Part shown: positions 34,601-47,104 of the stretch, piece by piece | How the letters are laid out: the number at the start of each line of letters is the position of its first letter | How positions within the stretch are numbered: the stretch's first letter is position 1 | Source: Ectobius pallidus | Taxonomy: Eukaryota; Arthropoda; Insecta; Blattodea; Ectobiidae | DNA: 64,000 bases | Assembly (NCBI GenBank): GCA_964059195.1 | Contig: CAXKWD010000009.1 | Location: 87,703,432 to 87,767,431, forward strand | Direction of reading: 5' to 3' | Translations under genes and position numbers: made by a program | Notes under the pieces: generated by a model | Database searches by the model: none | What the model was told of the DNA's origin: nothing | Seen by the model: the letters and a program-made list of their open reading frames with translations, nothing else

Positions 34601-35290
34601 AAATTTTCTATTAAAAGTAGTAAAAGTAAGAGAAAGTCGTCGCTGATCTTCGTATCAAATTCCCGAAAGATAATATAACATAAATATAAATATAAAAGTT
34701 TTTATACAATTTTTTCGTTCGATTCAATAAAGATTTCCTTAATGTAAAAAGTAGGAATTGCAAGTGCAGGTTATAGCAGAATCCATTTCAGCTGACAAAA
34801 AGGTTCAGGCTGCCCTACCGAAGTGTTGGGAAAATGGTCTATTATAGCAAATTGCGATTAATGGCTTGAAGGAAACTATCCAACACTTGTCTGGAGAAAG
34901 CAATTCTACGTTCAACATGGTTCAGATTACACCTGTAATGAAGGGAAGCCTGGCAGACTAGAACGATTGTCTACTGCAATTTTATTCCTAACAGATCAAG
35001 AGAACTCTGTTCTCAAACCTGCAAATCCGTACACTGAGCTTAGAATTAAAAATAATCTTATTATTTCCATCTAACTAAATTTAATTTCTCAAGAAAATAG
35101 AACTTGTAAGTTTCGACATTGACAACGTTTTGATGGGGAATTCAAATCGATCTGGATACACTTACCGTACTGATATTGTCATGGAAAAGGAATTCAGATC
35201 GATTTGACTCTCAAGGTCCATATAAGTTACCTAAAAAATGGGATCGGATTGAGATCGTATTCAACGCCATGAAAACACTAAAAACTATAA
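33026..35290. other. Unassigned sequence
   Basis: Contains a TTA run near 33493 and an A-run of about 34 bases near 34567. The block 34020-34150 (AATATCCAATTCGGCATTTG, then CACGACTTTGGAAACC) resembles the 3' part of the repeats at 1740-1790 and 40430-40600, a decayed SINE or its tail. Confidence 0.4.
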
Positions 35291-35294
35291 ATTA

Positions 35295-35515
35295 AACTCC
35301 GTGGCATTACATCCCTGAAGGGACAAGGCCTACCACCCGACCGCTGTGTCATCTACCATAGGCAGATGGCAGGATTGGGAGGCACAGCCGTTAATGGTGG
35401 TTTCCATGACCGGAGCCGCTACTTCTCTACTAAGTAGCCTCTCAATTTGAGTCATGGGGATGAGTGCACCCCGTTCCAGACCTCCCTACCTCAGAAAAAT
35501 CCGAGTGGAGATTTT
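35295..35515. mobile_element. Conserved insect SINE-like repeat
   Basis: CCCTGAAGGGACAAGGCCTACCA, ACCCGACCGCTGTGTCATC, TTTCCATGACCGGAGCCGCTA and TAGCCTCTCAATTTGAG.CA follow the order of a widely repeated insect element whose full form ends in a tRNA-like tail. Recognised from memory; the copy here is truncated and diverged. Confidence 0.6.
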
Positions 35516-36768
35516 TTCTTGAAATAAGCTTTAAATTGGCACTTGAAATGACAGAATTAGCAGCTTTGAAGTGTATATATTTTTTTTTAATATTTCCATT
35601 TTCAATGTATTATATCCATACTTTTTAAATAATATTTATTATTATGTTGTAAGTTACAATCTAATTATTTCTTTATATAAAACAATATATGACGTATGAA
35701 ATATTTATTTTTAAAATTGTTTTTAAAAACTCCCACAAGGGAACATGAAAATTGTAACATTTTTTAACTTTCTTATTCTTTTTAGCTTTCTTAAAGTGAG
35801 TATTTCTGGTTTTAATGTTGGTAAAGTTTGATGAAAAGTAAAAGATTTTTTCCACATTGAAATTTAATAAAATCAGGTAAACTGATATAACATGCGCCAG
35901 ATAGAGTTAATTGGCCATATTTAAGAAACCATTCAGTTTTAGACCACGGTTTCATTAGAAAGTTTGATAAGTATAGGCTAAGTTATGTGAAGGAATAAGT
36001 GGGATAACGATAACATTAACAGAACGAATTTACAACAAATTCATCACTTCAATAGTAGTCTATTCCTTTAATTATGTCAAAAAATCTGAAGCCGTACAAA
36101 ATACGCAGTCAAAAAATTTCACAGTTTATTTTGGAGGAGGAAAATTTAAAATTTCAACTTTTTGGAATTTTCCCATAGATTATAGGCTAAAATCTTTAAG
36201 TCTGCAAAATTTCAAATTTATAGCTCATCTGGAAGTAAACATCAATTTTACTAAGTGGATTATCTAGAGTCTAGGCTGTCGTAGATGTGAATAACGTCAC
36301 GACTATCCAGCCAGTTTGCCCATACTTATGGGACAGCTAGAAACACCAAATTTTGCGCGCTTAAGGCTGTTGTATGTGCCAATATTCCTGCCAAATTTTA
36401 CGATTCTATCTGTCCTATAAGTGTATCAAAAATAGCAATATGAGGAAGATTTTAAAAATTTACCTACAGGCCTAATACAAAAACTGCTTGTGTATTCGGT
36501 TTTTTTATACGACTTACCGTTTACCTATTATAAGCCTCCAAAGAAGGTCTGCACAGATCATAAACTTGCGCCCGTCATTTTGAATGTTTTCGGGGATAAA
36601 AAATTAAAAATAGGAACTTTTTTGAATATTTACGTCGGTTACAGGCTATAAGCTCCCTGGTTTCTGCTCACTTCGAAGTGGGCAAACAATTATGCGAGTG
36701 AATGAATTAGTTAGCCACGCGGCTTTGTAGAATAGTGATGATCTGCTTTTTAAAAAACATTTGACCAT
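35516..36768. other. Unassigned AT-rich sequence
   Basis: Nothing definite seen. Confidence 0.4.
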
Positions 36769-36895
36769 TAATTGGTCGTTACTCCCGTACCGGTCAACCG
36801 ATTTGGTTCAAAATCAAAAGGGTTCGTCCTATGAAAGTTGCTTTGTGCATACTATAATTTTCATGAAAATCTGATAAAAGTGTAGGCCTATTCGA
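36769..36895. repeat. Family T repeat, truncated unit
   Basis: CCGTACCGGTCAACCGATTTGGTTCAAAATCAAA and the following TTTTCATGAAAATCTGATAAA match the units at 15000-15845; the AGACAGACGG tail is missing. Confidence 0.65.
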
Positions 36896-38679
36896 GTCCG
36901 TCTACCATGTAATCCTAGAAATTACCATTCTACACTATGTTTAGACAGCCGTTAATATTTGCGAAATAATAATTTTACTGAGAACCATGCAGCCATTTTG
37001 AGAGCTTTCCAGCTGTCCTGCCACCCTGTATGTACTTGTGCAGATATAGATTATTGATTCTCTGGTGCATGGCTGCCAACATATAGGATGGAGTGAACAA
37101 GGCTTTTCAGCCACCAAGTGACTAGAGTTTGTGAGGAATTTAACATTTAAAAAGGCGTAATTAATTTATCGTTCTCAATTTTCACTAAACTCAATCTATT
37201 TAATAATCATATGTAAATATTTCTAATATAAGAAAATGTTCCATGTGACTGAAACCATAATTTGTATCCCTAGTGTGTTATAATTGTAGGGTTATATCAC
37301 TCATTTTAATTAACATCATTAACCGTTAAAAGTGCTTCTTTTACCTGTCTAAAAAAAAAATCCTTAGAATTTCTCTCCTGTTAGAAATTTAATTATATCG
37401 AGAGATTTTAAAATCAACTTTATTGAAAATTCACAACATCTATGAGAGACTACACAAATAACATAATAAAGAGACAAGACATTATGGTGCGAATTATTTG
37501 CATATGTCTTGCAAAATTTATAATATAACAGCTTCCCACAGGTACGATATGAGTAGATTACATGTCACATGCTGTGAGAATACTCCTATAAAGAATTTCA
37601 TTAGGGAATGTCAGTATGAGGTATATACACAGAATTTAATAACAGCAATAAATATTCTGGCTCATATTTAACATTTTTTAAATCCTAAAATGGAAAATAT
37701 CCTGCAATGTAATTTACAGTAAAAAGATCTATTGGTTCATTGTTTTCTATAAATAAATGACATATAATAAAATAAAGGATTAAGCATTGTTATTGGTACG
37801 CTATTTAAAAGGAAGCCAAGCAGGGGAAGACAACGAGAAGATGAAGTAGTAGCTTTAGAAAAAGAAGGATGAAGAGGAGAGAAAGATGGAGAGTAGGTCA
37901 AAATAAAGAAAAAGGAAATTGACTTTATAGAATATGTAGCTGTAATAGTACATGACTTGTAGTAAAAAAGTTACAAAAAGAATTTAAACCCAATATTTTA
38001 TACTACAAATTATATTACATTAAGTATGGACAACTAAATGTAAGGATTCGGCAGTAACAAAAACAATCATGTGGTGGAAGAAAATGGAAAGATGAAGTAA
38101 TAGCATAATAATAATAATTATAATAATAAGAATACGAAGAAGAAGAGGACGTCCAAATCAGCAAAACGTAGGGTGATTGACTTCACAGAGCATAAAGCTG
38201 TAATGATATACTATTTGGTAAGCATAAACAAAACTTACGGCTTCACAGTTGTACTTCTTGTAAAAAAAAGGATTTAATGATACACATCTGAAATGAATGT
38301 AAGGTTAAGGAATGTGAGTGAGAAGTACACGCCATTCTCACTTCTATTCTTTCCAATGTTGAAGCCAATGTTGTTGCAGCGATGAAAACATAATTAAAAA
38401 CAATCAGTTCCTGATGTTCTCTTCTATTAGGCCACTTCCTATAAAAATGATATAGAAACTCTTTCATGCCCATTTCGGCACTTCTTCTAGGAATGTTTGT
38501 CTCAACATTGCCCGAACTTCATTCCATGTTACAGAAACATATTTTGTCATATTCGAAAGAGTTAACTGAAATTCCTATTACTCTTTTGAAAATTGACGTA
38601 GAAACTCAATGGTAGGCTATATCCACCGAAGAATATTTTTTTGTCATAAAAATCGTACGCGTTGTGTTCAGTTGCTTCA

Positions 38680-38732
<53 letters not shown>

Positions 38733-38850
38733 GACAAAACAATTGGACTGCTAAAGTAGTATTAATCACGTTTTTCACTTTTAAAAGATTTTGATCTCAG
38801 TTTTCCCGTTAATGATTTTAAAAGAGGATACAATGAAAACGAATATAGAC
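36896..38850. other. Unassigned sequence with degenerate duplication and microsatellites
   Basis: 37815-37960 and 38075-38215 are related in order (GGAAGA..A...AGATGAAGTA, then ATTGACTT.A.AGA.TA...GCTGTAATG), a weak direct repeat of about 260 bp. An AAT microsatellite fills 38680-38731. A 76-codon minus-strand frame at 38243-38473 is not recognised. Confidence 0.4.
38680..38731. repeat. (AAT)n microsatellite
   Basis: About 50 bases of AAT repeats. Confidence 0.95.
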
Positions 38851-39533
38851 TAGAGATGGGATATCGACATTATCAAAACACCCGTAATTTGTTCTCGATA
38901 TCCGACATCTTGACATCGATATATCAGTTTCGATAGTTTTGTGAAATCGATATTGCTCTTCGATAATATCGATTCTCTCAGTTCAAGAACAGTCATAAAA
39001 CGGAGGGTGTTAAAGGGACTTAAAAAGGGCACTATTGTAAATTATTTATTTATAAAAATGGGGAAAATCAACATTTAGGCCACAGCAAATTAAAATCAAT
39101 AAAATTAAACCATACGTATATAACTGACGACTATCAACGTTTAATTAAACTTATTTTCAGCATTTCAGGTGGTCAATTTGAGTTTTGCTGCCACAGGGGC
39201 GCCTCAGTTACAGTTGGTCGTCAGAAGTAACAACAAACTACTCCCTAAATCGCTTCAGAGTACACATTTGCCAGAAACCATTAACACATCGTTTTCACAA
39301 GCGCACAATTCCATTTTCCATACGCTGTACAGCGAAACCGTCAATGTGAGCCAGCGTGAACTATGTGTTAACGGTTCCTGAGTGGTCAGGAACAAATCTA
39401 TTAACTTAGTAAAACTTTCGATAGTAAATATCGAATATCGATATTTTTTATCGATATTATACTGATATCTATATTGTAACCGATATTCATATCGATATCA
39501 ATATTGACATTTTGCTTCGGATATCCCATCCCT
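38851..39533. mobile_element. hAT-like element with ATATCGAT-rich subterminal arrays
   Basis: The left end TAGAGATGGGATATCGA and right end GATATCCCATCCCT are imperfect inverted repeats of the CAGGGATGGG type seen in hAT elements. Both subterminal regions (38861-38975, 39415-39520) carry about ten ATCGATA/CGATATC words, while the middle 400 bases carry few. No clean 8-bp duplication, and no transposase reading. Confidence 0.65.
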
Positions 39534-39865
39534 TTCTTAGAAGGAAAGAAAAAAACTCAAGAGAGCTTGATAATCTTATAGGGTCGCTGACAAATAGCTT
39601 TAACAACGCTTCAAAGGAGAAATGTATTTATGAAATCAAATTACATAAATTGAACTGAGAGCAGGAAACTGTACAATATTCTTCTTTGATCTTCTTCAAG
39701 TCTAAGGAATGAAACTTCATCAGGCGGAAATAAAGTTGCCTTTCGTCTTTTGAGCTTCAGTAGACGCTGAACAAACTCTTTAACACCCGAACGTACGAAA
39801 TCACAATTTTGTTAATAATGATACAAATAAAATAATAAAGGGTGCAAAATATGTTGCCCAAATTT
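39534..39865. other. Unassigned sequence
   Basis: Nothing definite seen. Confidence 0.4.
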
Positions 39866-39869
39866 CACA

Positions 39870-40260
39870 CATAATAATAATAATTTTTATTATCTGTTTG
39901 CCGTACATACAGTAGGCCTACAGATAGAATCGTCAAATAAAAAAACTTAAAAAATAACAAATACGGTACATTACAATACAATTAAAAACTAAAAAAATTC
40001 ATTTAAATCATAAAACGAATTTTTACATAAAAATGTCTTTAGTCTTAACTTGTTGAAGATTATTATTACTAGATATGCTATTTGGAAGTTTATTATCCTA
40101 CTAATGAGGCAAACCGGAGATATTGTATACTTGGTAGTTGAGTAATGAGATATGTGCACATGATTTCTTTGTCTTGTTTCATAATTATGTATATCCACAT
40201 TAAGTCTAAAATTTTGAATACACGTGTTAAGATTTGAATTATTCACATTTTTAGATTTAC
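39870..40260 (-). pseudogene. 3' end of a CR1/Jockey-like LINE ORF2, minus strand
   Basis: The minus-strand frame contains FRLNVDIHNYETRQRNHVHI, then YSTTKYTISPV and the ending LKTFLCKNSFYDLNEFF. This is the pattern of the C-terminal end of CR1/Jockey-like ORF2 (HNYxTR...P...KLxxFL...FYxxxEF). The TTATTATTAT tail on the minus strand (39870-39885) is the expected 3' terminus. The middle has substitutions that break the usual LP motif. It differs from the 12 kb copy in sequence, so another family or subfamily. Confidence 0.7.
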
Positions 40261-41424
40261 GAAAGAAATCGCTATGTACAATTCAAAGATTAATTTCATA
40301 TCTCCATATAATGGTCATATCATGTGTTTTGTAGTAGGCTCTTGTAATAACTCATACGTGTGCATCCGTTTCTATTGTTCGTTGACGTTTTCTTGACTGA
40401 TAGTTGAAACGATTAGGCTATGTTATTGGATGACATAGCGGCGATGAGTTTTGGAAAGTAAACAAATGCTACAAGTCCCGCGTTTGCCTTTGCGAATGAA
40501 GAAACCATGAAAAAGTAAAACCCAAGTGAAATAGCCAGGCCATAAGGTTTGAGATTTGAACCCAGGACTTCTTACCTCGGCCACCTTGCTGGAATTGGTT
40601 TTTTGTGTTCACTAGATTTAGGTATAGGCTACCGCATTGTACTACAATAAGTAAATAATTTTCTTGTTATTGCAGGAAAAAAAAGGGAGAGCATTCATAT
40701 TTTATTTAAAGTAAGATCTGACATTCTGCATTGAAGTCATCCTTAATTAGTTTTATCTTGATACATATTAAATTTATAAAGAAATATATATGACAAAAGA
40801 GTTCGTTATCACTTTCTCTACAACTTTAGTGTGCTAAGCTTTCATATTATATCGCCTACTGCAATGGAAATAGTCTAGAAAAAATATAAAGGGACACTAG
40901 TAATTTTTTTACAGAAAAACCAATAGGCCTATAGCAATTTTATTAGCCACATATAGCTGTGCGTTCTACAATACGGTATTTCAAGTAAGGGTTTTATGAG
41001 CTCAATTGGTTACATTATGAAATGCCCTACCAGCTGTGGTTCGATTAATATTTATTAAATCACCTGTCACAATTTTAATTTCATAGCATGCTGTTGTTCT
41101 AGTCTAATCTCCGGATTATCATGGAAATTATAATCTACTTTCTATTTTTAAGACGTTTAAATGGTAATTTAAGGTGAAAAATACTAAGTCATATTATTTT
41201 AATAAAATATCTAAGATATCCAACTCGATATAATTTCCTTATCTAACAAAGTTAGGCTTTTTCAATTACTGCCCTTAAAGATTATTTCCGTCCTGCAGAA
41301 CCATTTGTACTCGTCCCGTAACTTTATTGTGGCTATTCCAAGTTTTTTTCTGTTGCTTCTGTTGTATTATTTCATGTAATTTTCTGTTTTCTCATTTTTT
41401 ATTTAGATCTTTGACAACTATAAG
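40261..41424. other. Unassigned sequence with decayed repeat at 40430-40600
   Basis: 40430-40600 resembles 34000-34150 in order (GATGACATAGCGGCGATGAG, GTTTGCCTTTGCGAATGAAGAAACCATGAAAA and a tRNA-like B-box TTTGAACCCAGGACTTCTTACC). The rest has nothing definite. Confidence 0.4.
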
Positions 41425-41891
41425 TAGGGGCGGATTTCTATGACATATCATATTTCTCCCCTTTGCATTATTTCAGGTTTCCGACTAATTTAAACCCGAT
41501 TCCAAGCATCCTGGTGAAAATGGAACGGCTTTTATTGTGCATATAACTGCATATTTAGGAAATTTTCAACTATTGTAGCATATTTAGTATGAATATGCAT
41601 ATTGATGTCATATTTTTGGCATATTTGTCTGCATATTAAAGAAATTTTGAAGTTTCATATCATATTTTGTAAATTTTGCATTATAATGATACTTTTTGAG
41701 AATTTACAGATATTTTAAATAATTAACGTTATATTTTAATAAAATGAATTGTAATGAAACTTAAAAAAATATATACACAATGTGTAAGTGGTAAAGTCAT
41801 ATTTTAAATTTTATTGGTCATATTTTAATTTTTTTAGGTCATAAATGCATGCATATATCCTATTTTTTAGGTCATAGAAATCCGCCCCCTA
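41425..41891. mobile_element. 467-bp hAT-like MITE with TAGGGG ends
   Basis: The ends are TAGGGGCGGATTTCTATGAC and the complement GTCATAGAAATCCGCCCCCTA, with one extra G in one arm. ACTATAAG flanks both ends exactly (41417-41424 and 41892-41899), an 8-bp duplication. The interior is filled with GCATATTT and TCATATTTT words on both sides, probable transposase binding sites or expansion of them. No ORF. Confidence 0.9.
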
Positions 41892-41899
41892 ACTATAAG

Positions 41900-42639
41900 G
41901 TTAATTTTTAAACACTGTTGTAAACGTTATGCTTTCGTCATGAATGGAAATCCCTTTGTGGAAACCGAAAGGCAATCTTTCTGAATAAATAGCCTAACGA
42001 CTATATCAATTCTGCTGTAGGCCTATAGTGTAATTTAAAGCTCCTAGTATCAATTTTATTGGCTAGTTGCAATGAGAAATCTAACACATAAATACGTGTT
42101 GGAAGAGCTCCCGTATTTTTTTTTAACTCGTTCGCCTCAGTCATTAGCTTGTTTTACGTCCATACAAAGTGAAATGGCTTCATTCCTCTCCAATGCCGAA
42201 TGAAACGAATAACGCTCCCACTCACAAATTAGCCCGAACAAAAGAATTCCAAATGTTAATTCAAATCTGTAGAACTCTATTCTTAACTAATGAAACAAAC
42301 TTCGATTCAAGCGTCCGCGACAGCTGTTTCCCCGCTTCTATATTTAACTTGCATAATATCAGAAGTATAAAAGTACTTTAATTAGTTCTGTAATCAAGAA
42401 ACACTTAGCCTGCATATTTTGGTATACTATTTTTGTTAGTTGAAAAATCCAATTAACGATTTCAGGCCCGAACTCCTCCAAGAATAAATAAAAATGGTGG
42501 ACTATGTTATAAGCAAAGCATTCCACTCTCACAGAATTGTATGGGATTAAGGGGTAGATCATTAAAACAATGGGTTAACTTCCTCAAATAACAGGCAAGA
42601 AACTACTAATTTGGTTAATATTTTCCGGGCTTTGGGGCC
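41900..42639. other. Unassigned sequence
   Basis: Nothing definite seen; a TAGGCCTA word lies at 42018. Confidence 0.4.
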
Positions 42640-42705
42640 GTGATCTATCGGTTAAGATACCGGACATTTCGCCTGCGTCACGGCAAGCATCATCAGCGGC
42701 GTGGT
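42640..42705 (+). mobile_element. tRNA-like SINE head
   Basis: GGGGCCGTGATCTATCGGTTAAGATACCGGACATTTCGCCTGCG gives an A-box, a D-arm and an anticodon-like stem, but the T-arm is not recognisable. Probably a truncated SINE. Confidence 0.45.
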
Positions 42706-42761
42706 CTTAAGCGAAGTCTCCTCGGCAAGGAGAACAAGAACTTTCACACAGACCATTAATG

Positions 42762-43389
42762 GAAACAAAACACAATTTAATGAAAACATATATTGTAACC
42801 GATACAGGATGTGTTGAGCTATTTTTCAACATATTCGCCACCGGAATTCAGACATTTGTCATACCGTGGACCAACTTAAGTATCCCTGTGTCATAGAAGT
42901 CTGTCGCCTGGGATTTGAACCATTGTGTGACAAACATCTCCGCCTCTCTGTCATTCTCTGTCATTTCTTGAGGGGTAGGAAAAGATGAAAATCTCTGGGT
43001 GCGCGGTCCGAGCTGTAGGGTGGACGCTTAAAACACCTTCCTGCAAGTCTCCTGCAAAAGTTCGGCTAGGAGATGTATCAACATCCACCTTACAGCCCGG
43101 ACCTCACTCTCAGTGATTTCCATCTTTTCCTACAGCTCAATAAATGAAACAGAATGACAGAGAAGCGGAGATGGTTGTCACATAGTGGTTCAAACCCCAG
43201 GCGTCAGATTTATACGACACAAGTGTTCAAAAGTTGGTCCCACGGTATGACAAATGTCTCAATTCCTGTGGCAAATATGTTGAAAAATAGCTGAACACTT
43301 GTTATATCTGTTGCAATAAATATATCCATGATTTTTTTTTTGTGCAAACGGCCCTAGGGAAACTTTTTTTGTGGATGGACCTCGTATAT
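42762..43389. mobile_element. mariner-derived long palindrome, copy 1
   Basis: The left half (from GAAACAAAACACAATTT) is the reverse complement of the right half, with matching blocks CAACATATTCGCCAC, CATTTGTCATACCGTGG and ATTTGAACCA. The arms are close to 290 bases around a centre near 43045-43075. On the right arm, plus strand, HPPYSPDLTLSDFHLFLQLNK is the mariner catalytic region with its last aspartate, followed by stops. The right terminal part carries ACGGCCCTAGGGAAAC, as in copy 2. The left terminus is truncated. Confidence 0.8.
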
Positions 43390-43424
43390 ACTCTATGACT
43401 AGTTTTCAACTACTGTAAGGACAT

Positions 43425-43505
43425 CTTAAGTTCTTAGTTCAGTGAATAGAACGTTGGACTGGTTATCTCCAGATTGATATATCGAATCCTGACCCATGCA
43501 AGATA
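43425..43505 (+). mobile_element. tRNA-like SINE head, diverged
   Basis: TTAGTTCAGTGAATAGAACG, GGACTGGTTATCTCCAGATT and ATATCGAATCCTGACCCATG resemble A-box, long-arm and B-box parts of a tRNA in order. Degenerate. Confidence 0.45.
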
Positions 43506-43878
43506 AATTTAAAGTACGTCTAGTAGTTTCTTATCCGCTATAAGAATGAGAAAAAACGAACAAACTTTCGGTCTGGGAAGATGAAATGCAATGTGAAATA
43601 ACGTTAGGAGCAGATAAACAAGATACAAACGGCAAACGCATATTGGCTACTACTCTAACATCTGCCGGAAAATTTGGGCAGGATAAATCCCTTTTGTATT
43701 CATTCAGTAAATGATGATTTTGGAATAAGTCGTCTGAAGGTGGCGAGTACAATAAACTCTGTTGATTAGAAATATTATATTGCATTCACCAAAATATCTC
43801 AAAAGGATCAAGTCGTTCGGCCTAAAAACAGAACTAGGAGTTTATACAACCCACAAATGACTTAAAACCTACTGTATG

Positions 43879-44014
43879 ATAGGAGAGAGATTCCATCTGG
43901 CGCTGTGAATTGATCTCCGGCTTAGCTCATTTGGTAGAGCATTGGCGCGAATAGCCAAAGGTCCTGGGTTCAAGTCCCAGTGTCGGAGGAATTTTTCTCC
44001 TATAATATTCTCTT
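43879..44014 (+). mobile_element. Family S SINE, full copy with target duplication
   Basis: The tRNA-like core is at 43915-43988. The unit begins ATAGGAGA and ends TCTCCTATAATATTCTC, so ATAGGAGA and TCTCCTAT form an 8-bp closing stem around the core. CTGTATG flanks both ends (43872-43878, 44015-44021), consistent with retroposition. No poly(A) tail. This copy best defines the 136-bp family S unit. Confidence 0.85.
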
Positions 44015-44021
44015 CTGTATG

Positions 44022-44876
44022 GGTTCCTTCGCTTAATTCAATATCGTATTTCTAGTTACTTCACATCAACATATATAAAATACGATACTTTATCTGAATT
44101 TTAAATTTCTAACCCTGCAAAAATAAATTGACACCGTCTTTTTAGACCATTATACTATTATTTCCTCCTTCAGTGAGTGCAAAATCGATCCAATTATGAA
44201 CTTTCTCCGATATATTGTTGCCTTTCGAAATCACATGTATGGTACCGTGGTAACGTCCAATGCAAATTTCTTCCTCATCGAAGAAGAGGCAGAGTTATGA
44301 TGACTTATTGGAACTGGTAGGAACTATTGGCTATTAATAATTAGTTTTATCTTTAATATATGTAGTGATTTGCTTATTTTAATAAATAGAGTATAGTCCC
44401 GCTTCTCCAACTTAAACGGAACGAGGACCACCTTAGCCCATTATAAATGTAGAAGAGTAAGGAAAGAAAAACAGTATCCCGAATGCTTATACGTGTCTTG
44501 TTGGTGCTTATTTATGCACTGCACTATAGAAGTATAAATTTTAACATTAAAGATGTTGATACCAATGGCAAAATAGATCAATCTTTACTTTATTTTTAAA
44601 TAGCTAAAAGTATACTACTTGATATTACATATGTTCGATCCTTAGATAGCGACATGTAGAACCACAGTATAGGCCTAAGTATTAATACGTAGACCCTATA
44701 CTGTGGTATACTGTGGTAGAACTGTAAAAATATCATTTAAATACCTCGCGCCCCAATTTTAAGAATATATGTAGTATTCGGTAACATTATGTTATGTACG
44801 ATATTTTAAATTTTCAGGAATTTTTTTCAGTCATTTTGGTTAAATTGTCAAGATATGCACTTCATCAATCCTGAGC

Positions 44877-44907
<31 letters not shown>

Positions 44908-45470
44908 TATTGGTTTTTGATAGCATTTGCTAGTCTATACGAAACGGCAAGACCTTAATTCAGAAGTAGAAATGAAAAGAAAGCTGAAATATTGTTAAAA
45001 ATAAACAGGTTCCAGTGTAAATAGCGTAAATTTCGTAATTATCTACGGTGTAAATAGTAATGAAAGCTATAGGTTAGGTGGCGATGATATTCGTATTATA
45101 TCATCACGAATGTTAAGGTACTCCTTTTCGAGAAAATTTGTCCAACAGAGAATTAAAAGGTCAGTTCTGAAGGTTGTAGGCTATGTTTATATAAACTAAG
45201 CAGGAAGAGAGAAGCAAATATGAACTGAGTTAGGACCCACTTGCACTGAAAACTTTCATTTCTTACTAGCAGGCTTCGGCCGCGTTTAGGAATTCAAGAT
45301 TTTTAAAAGCCATGTTAACAGAAAATACATTAAAACATGATATGTGACGTCACACACAGGCAGAATGTCCACCTACATTAGTAAGCATAGAAAGTGTTTC
45401 TGTTGTCCGTATTTAATGTTTTGTTTAAGAACTGTTACTGTAAATCTACCTGTCACATTTAAGCACCATT
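44022..45470. other. Unassigned sequence
   Basis: Includes an inverted repeat ACCACAGTATAGG (44661-44673) and CCTATACTGTGGT (44695-44707), and a T-run of about 24 at 44879. No exon seen. Confidence 0.4.
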
Positions 45471-45560
45471 AAATGATATCGACCTGGGCAGTGATCGAAC
45501 CCGAAACCTTGGGCACAGAAAGCCAACATGACACTGACTGCTACTGCTACTGAGAGCTTC
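45471..45560 (-). mobile_element. tRNA-like SINE head, degenerate
   Basis: Minus strand GGTTTCGGGTTCGATCACTG gives a B-box; the A-box side is weak. Relic. Confidence 0.4.
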
Positions 45561-47104
45561 AATAAGGTATAAACGAAACTATTTTGGATTGAATAATAGA
45601 AACACGCACATTTGCTTAGAATCCAACACAACCAAAACGCACTGCGTTTCCATACCGTTCTTTGTACTTTTTGTTGTTCATAGCACTATTTTAAATTTTT
45701 TAGTAATTGTTCTTTTATAAAAAAAAGTAATAGATTTAATGTAACTGAAGTAATACATTAAAAAACAAAACGTAATAAAAATCTACCTTTATCACTACCA
45801 AAACATTATACCACTGTGGCTCCAAGCATAGCAACTCCATTACGAAGTTTCTATATTAAGTATTAAACATTTTGACAATATTATAAAATGTAGTTATAGT
45901 TTATAACCTGTAAACATATCTCTGTCTTTTTATTTTGATTTCTGCTTTGATTTCCTTATTGGCCTATACAGGCCTAAATAAAGTTTTTCTCAGTCGTGTT
46001 TACTATTAGCCACTTCAAGTGTTAAATTAGTTCTTATTCTTATTCATATCAATTTGTAATGTTTTCAATGTATACATTTCTGTGTATATGTGTTTATATA
46101 TTATGTACTATATAGTATAGCCTACTATATATTTATATTACTTTTGGGGTACAGGTAAAACGATGACTCGAGAAATTTAAATGGAGATAAATTAACTTTA
46201 ATATTGAAATACTGTAATTCTTACAATATTGTTTACAGTATTCTGAAACGTATATAGTATGGAAAACTTTATATTGATTTGTAAAAAATGTAACAGTTAT
46301 TCTCCCAATGTAAAGTTCAGAACATTTATTTTACATTCTTTCTCTGAGTGTACAACTTACAGGGGCATAAAGATTAAGTCCATCTTTTGGAAAAAAGATG
46401 AATAGCTAATTTTCCACAAATAGTGCAAAACAATATTATTTATGTCACAGCAAAGACTAACCACCAACACTTCACAAATTACACAACTCCATAAACAGTT
46501 CGACATGGTACTAACATATAATGCTGCTGTTTTCTGTGCAAGAATTATATATTTATTTTAAAATTATGTAAGTCCTTAAATTTTTAATGAGTGTAGTGGT
46601 CCGTCATATTATAAAGGACTTACTTCTATGTAATTATCTCTGAGTGCATAATTTATAGAATTTGATACTAATGTCCAATTTAAAGAAACTGCAAAAGAGA
46701 TTAATGTTAATTTTTCAGAAATTGCACAGCACTTGTTATATATGTTAAAATAAAGATCAGTCACTTCACAACATACAGTAACTTATGAGCAAACAACAAT
46801 GAAATACCTTTCTTGACTGCCGTTTTATAAAGCTGTTTGTCATAAAACGTATGAGCATTAGCTTCACAAAAATATTATAACCTTTCAAGTTTTTCATAAG
46901 AAATATGCAGTGGTCCATCTTAGCTTTTTGGTGGAAGCGGAAATTATTCTGTTTACTTTGGAAATGTTACAAGTTGTAACACCTGAAGACCATGAGACGC
47001 TGTTTGTATTTCGAGGGAAGACTATTTGAGGTTAAGTATATACAATCTGAAGCTCACGAGTTGGTCTTGTTGGATATAGGTAATTGGATTCAATCACCAC
47101 CCTA
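45561..47104. other. Unassigned AT-rich sequence
   Basis: No exon or repeat family identified. Confidence 0.4.

Noticed and set aside
38243..38473. 76-codon minus-strand ORF with MGMKEFLYHFYRKWPNRREH
   Set aside because: Composition is somewhat protein-like, but frames break around it and no family or splice site is convincing.
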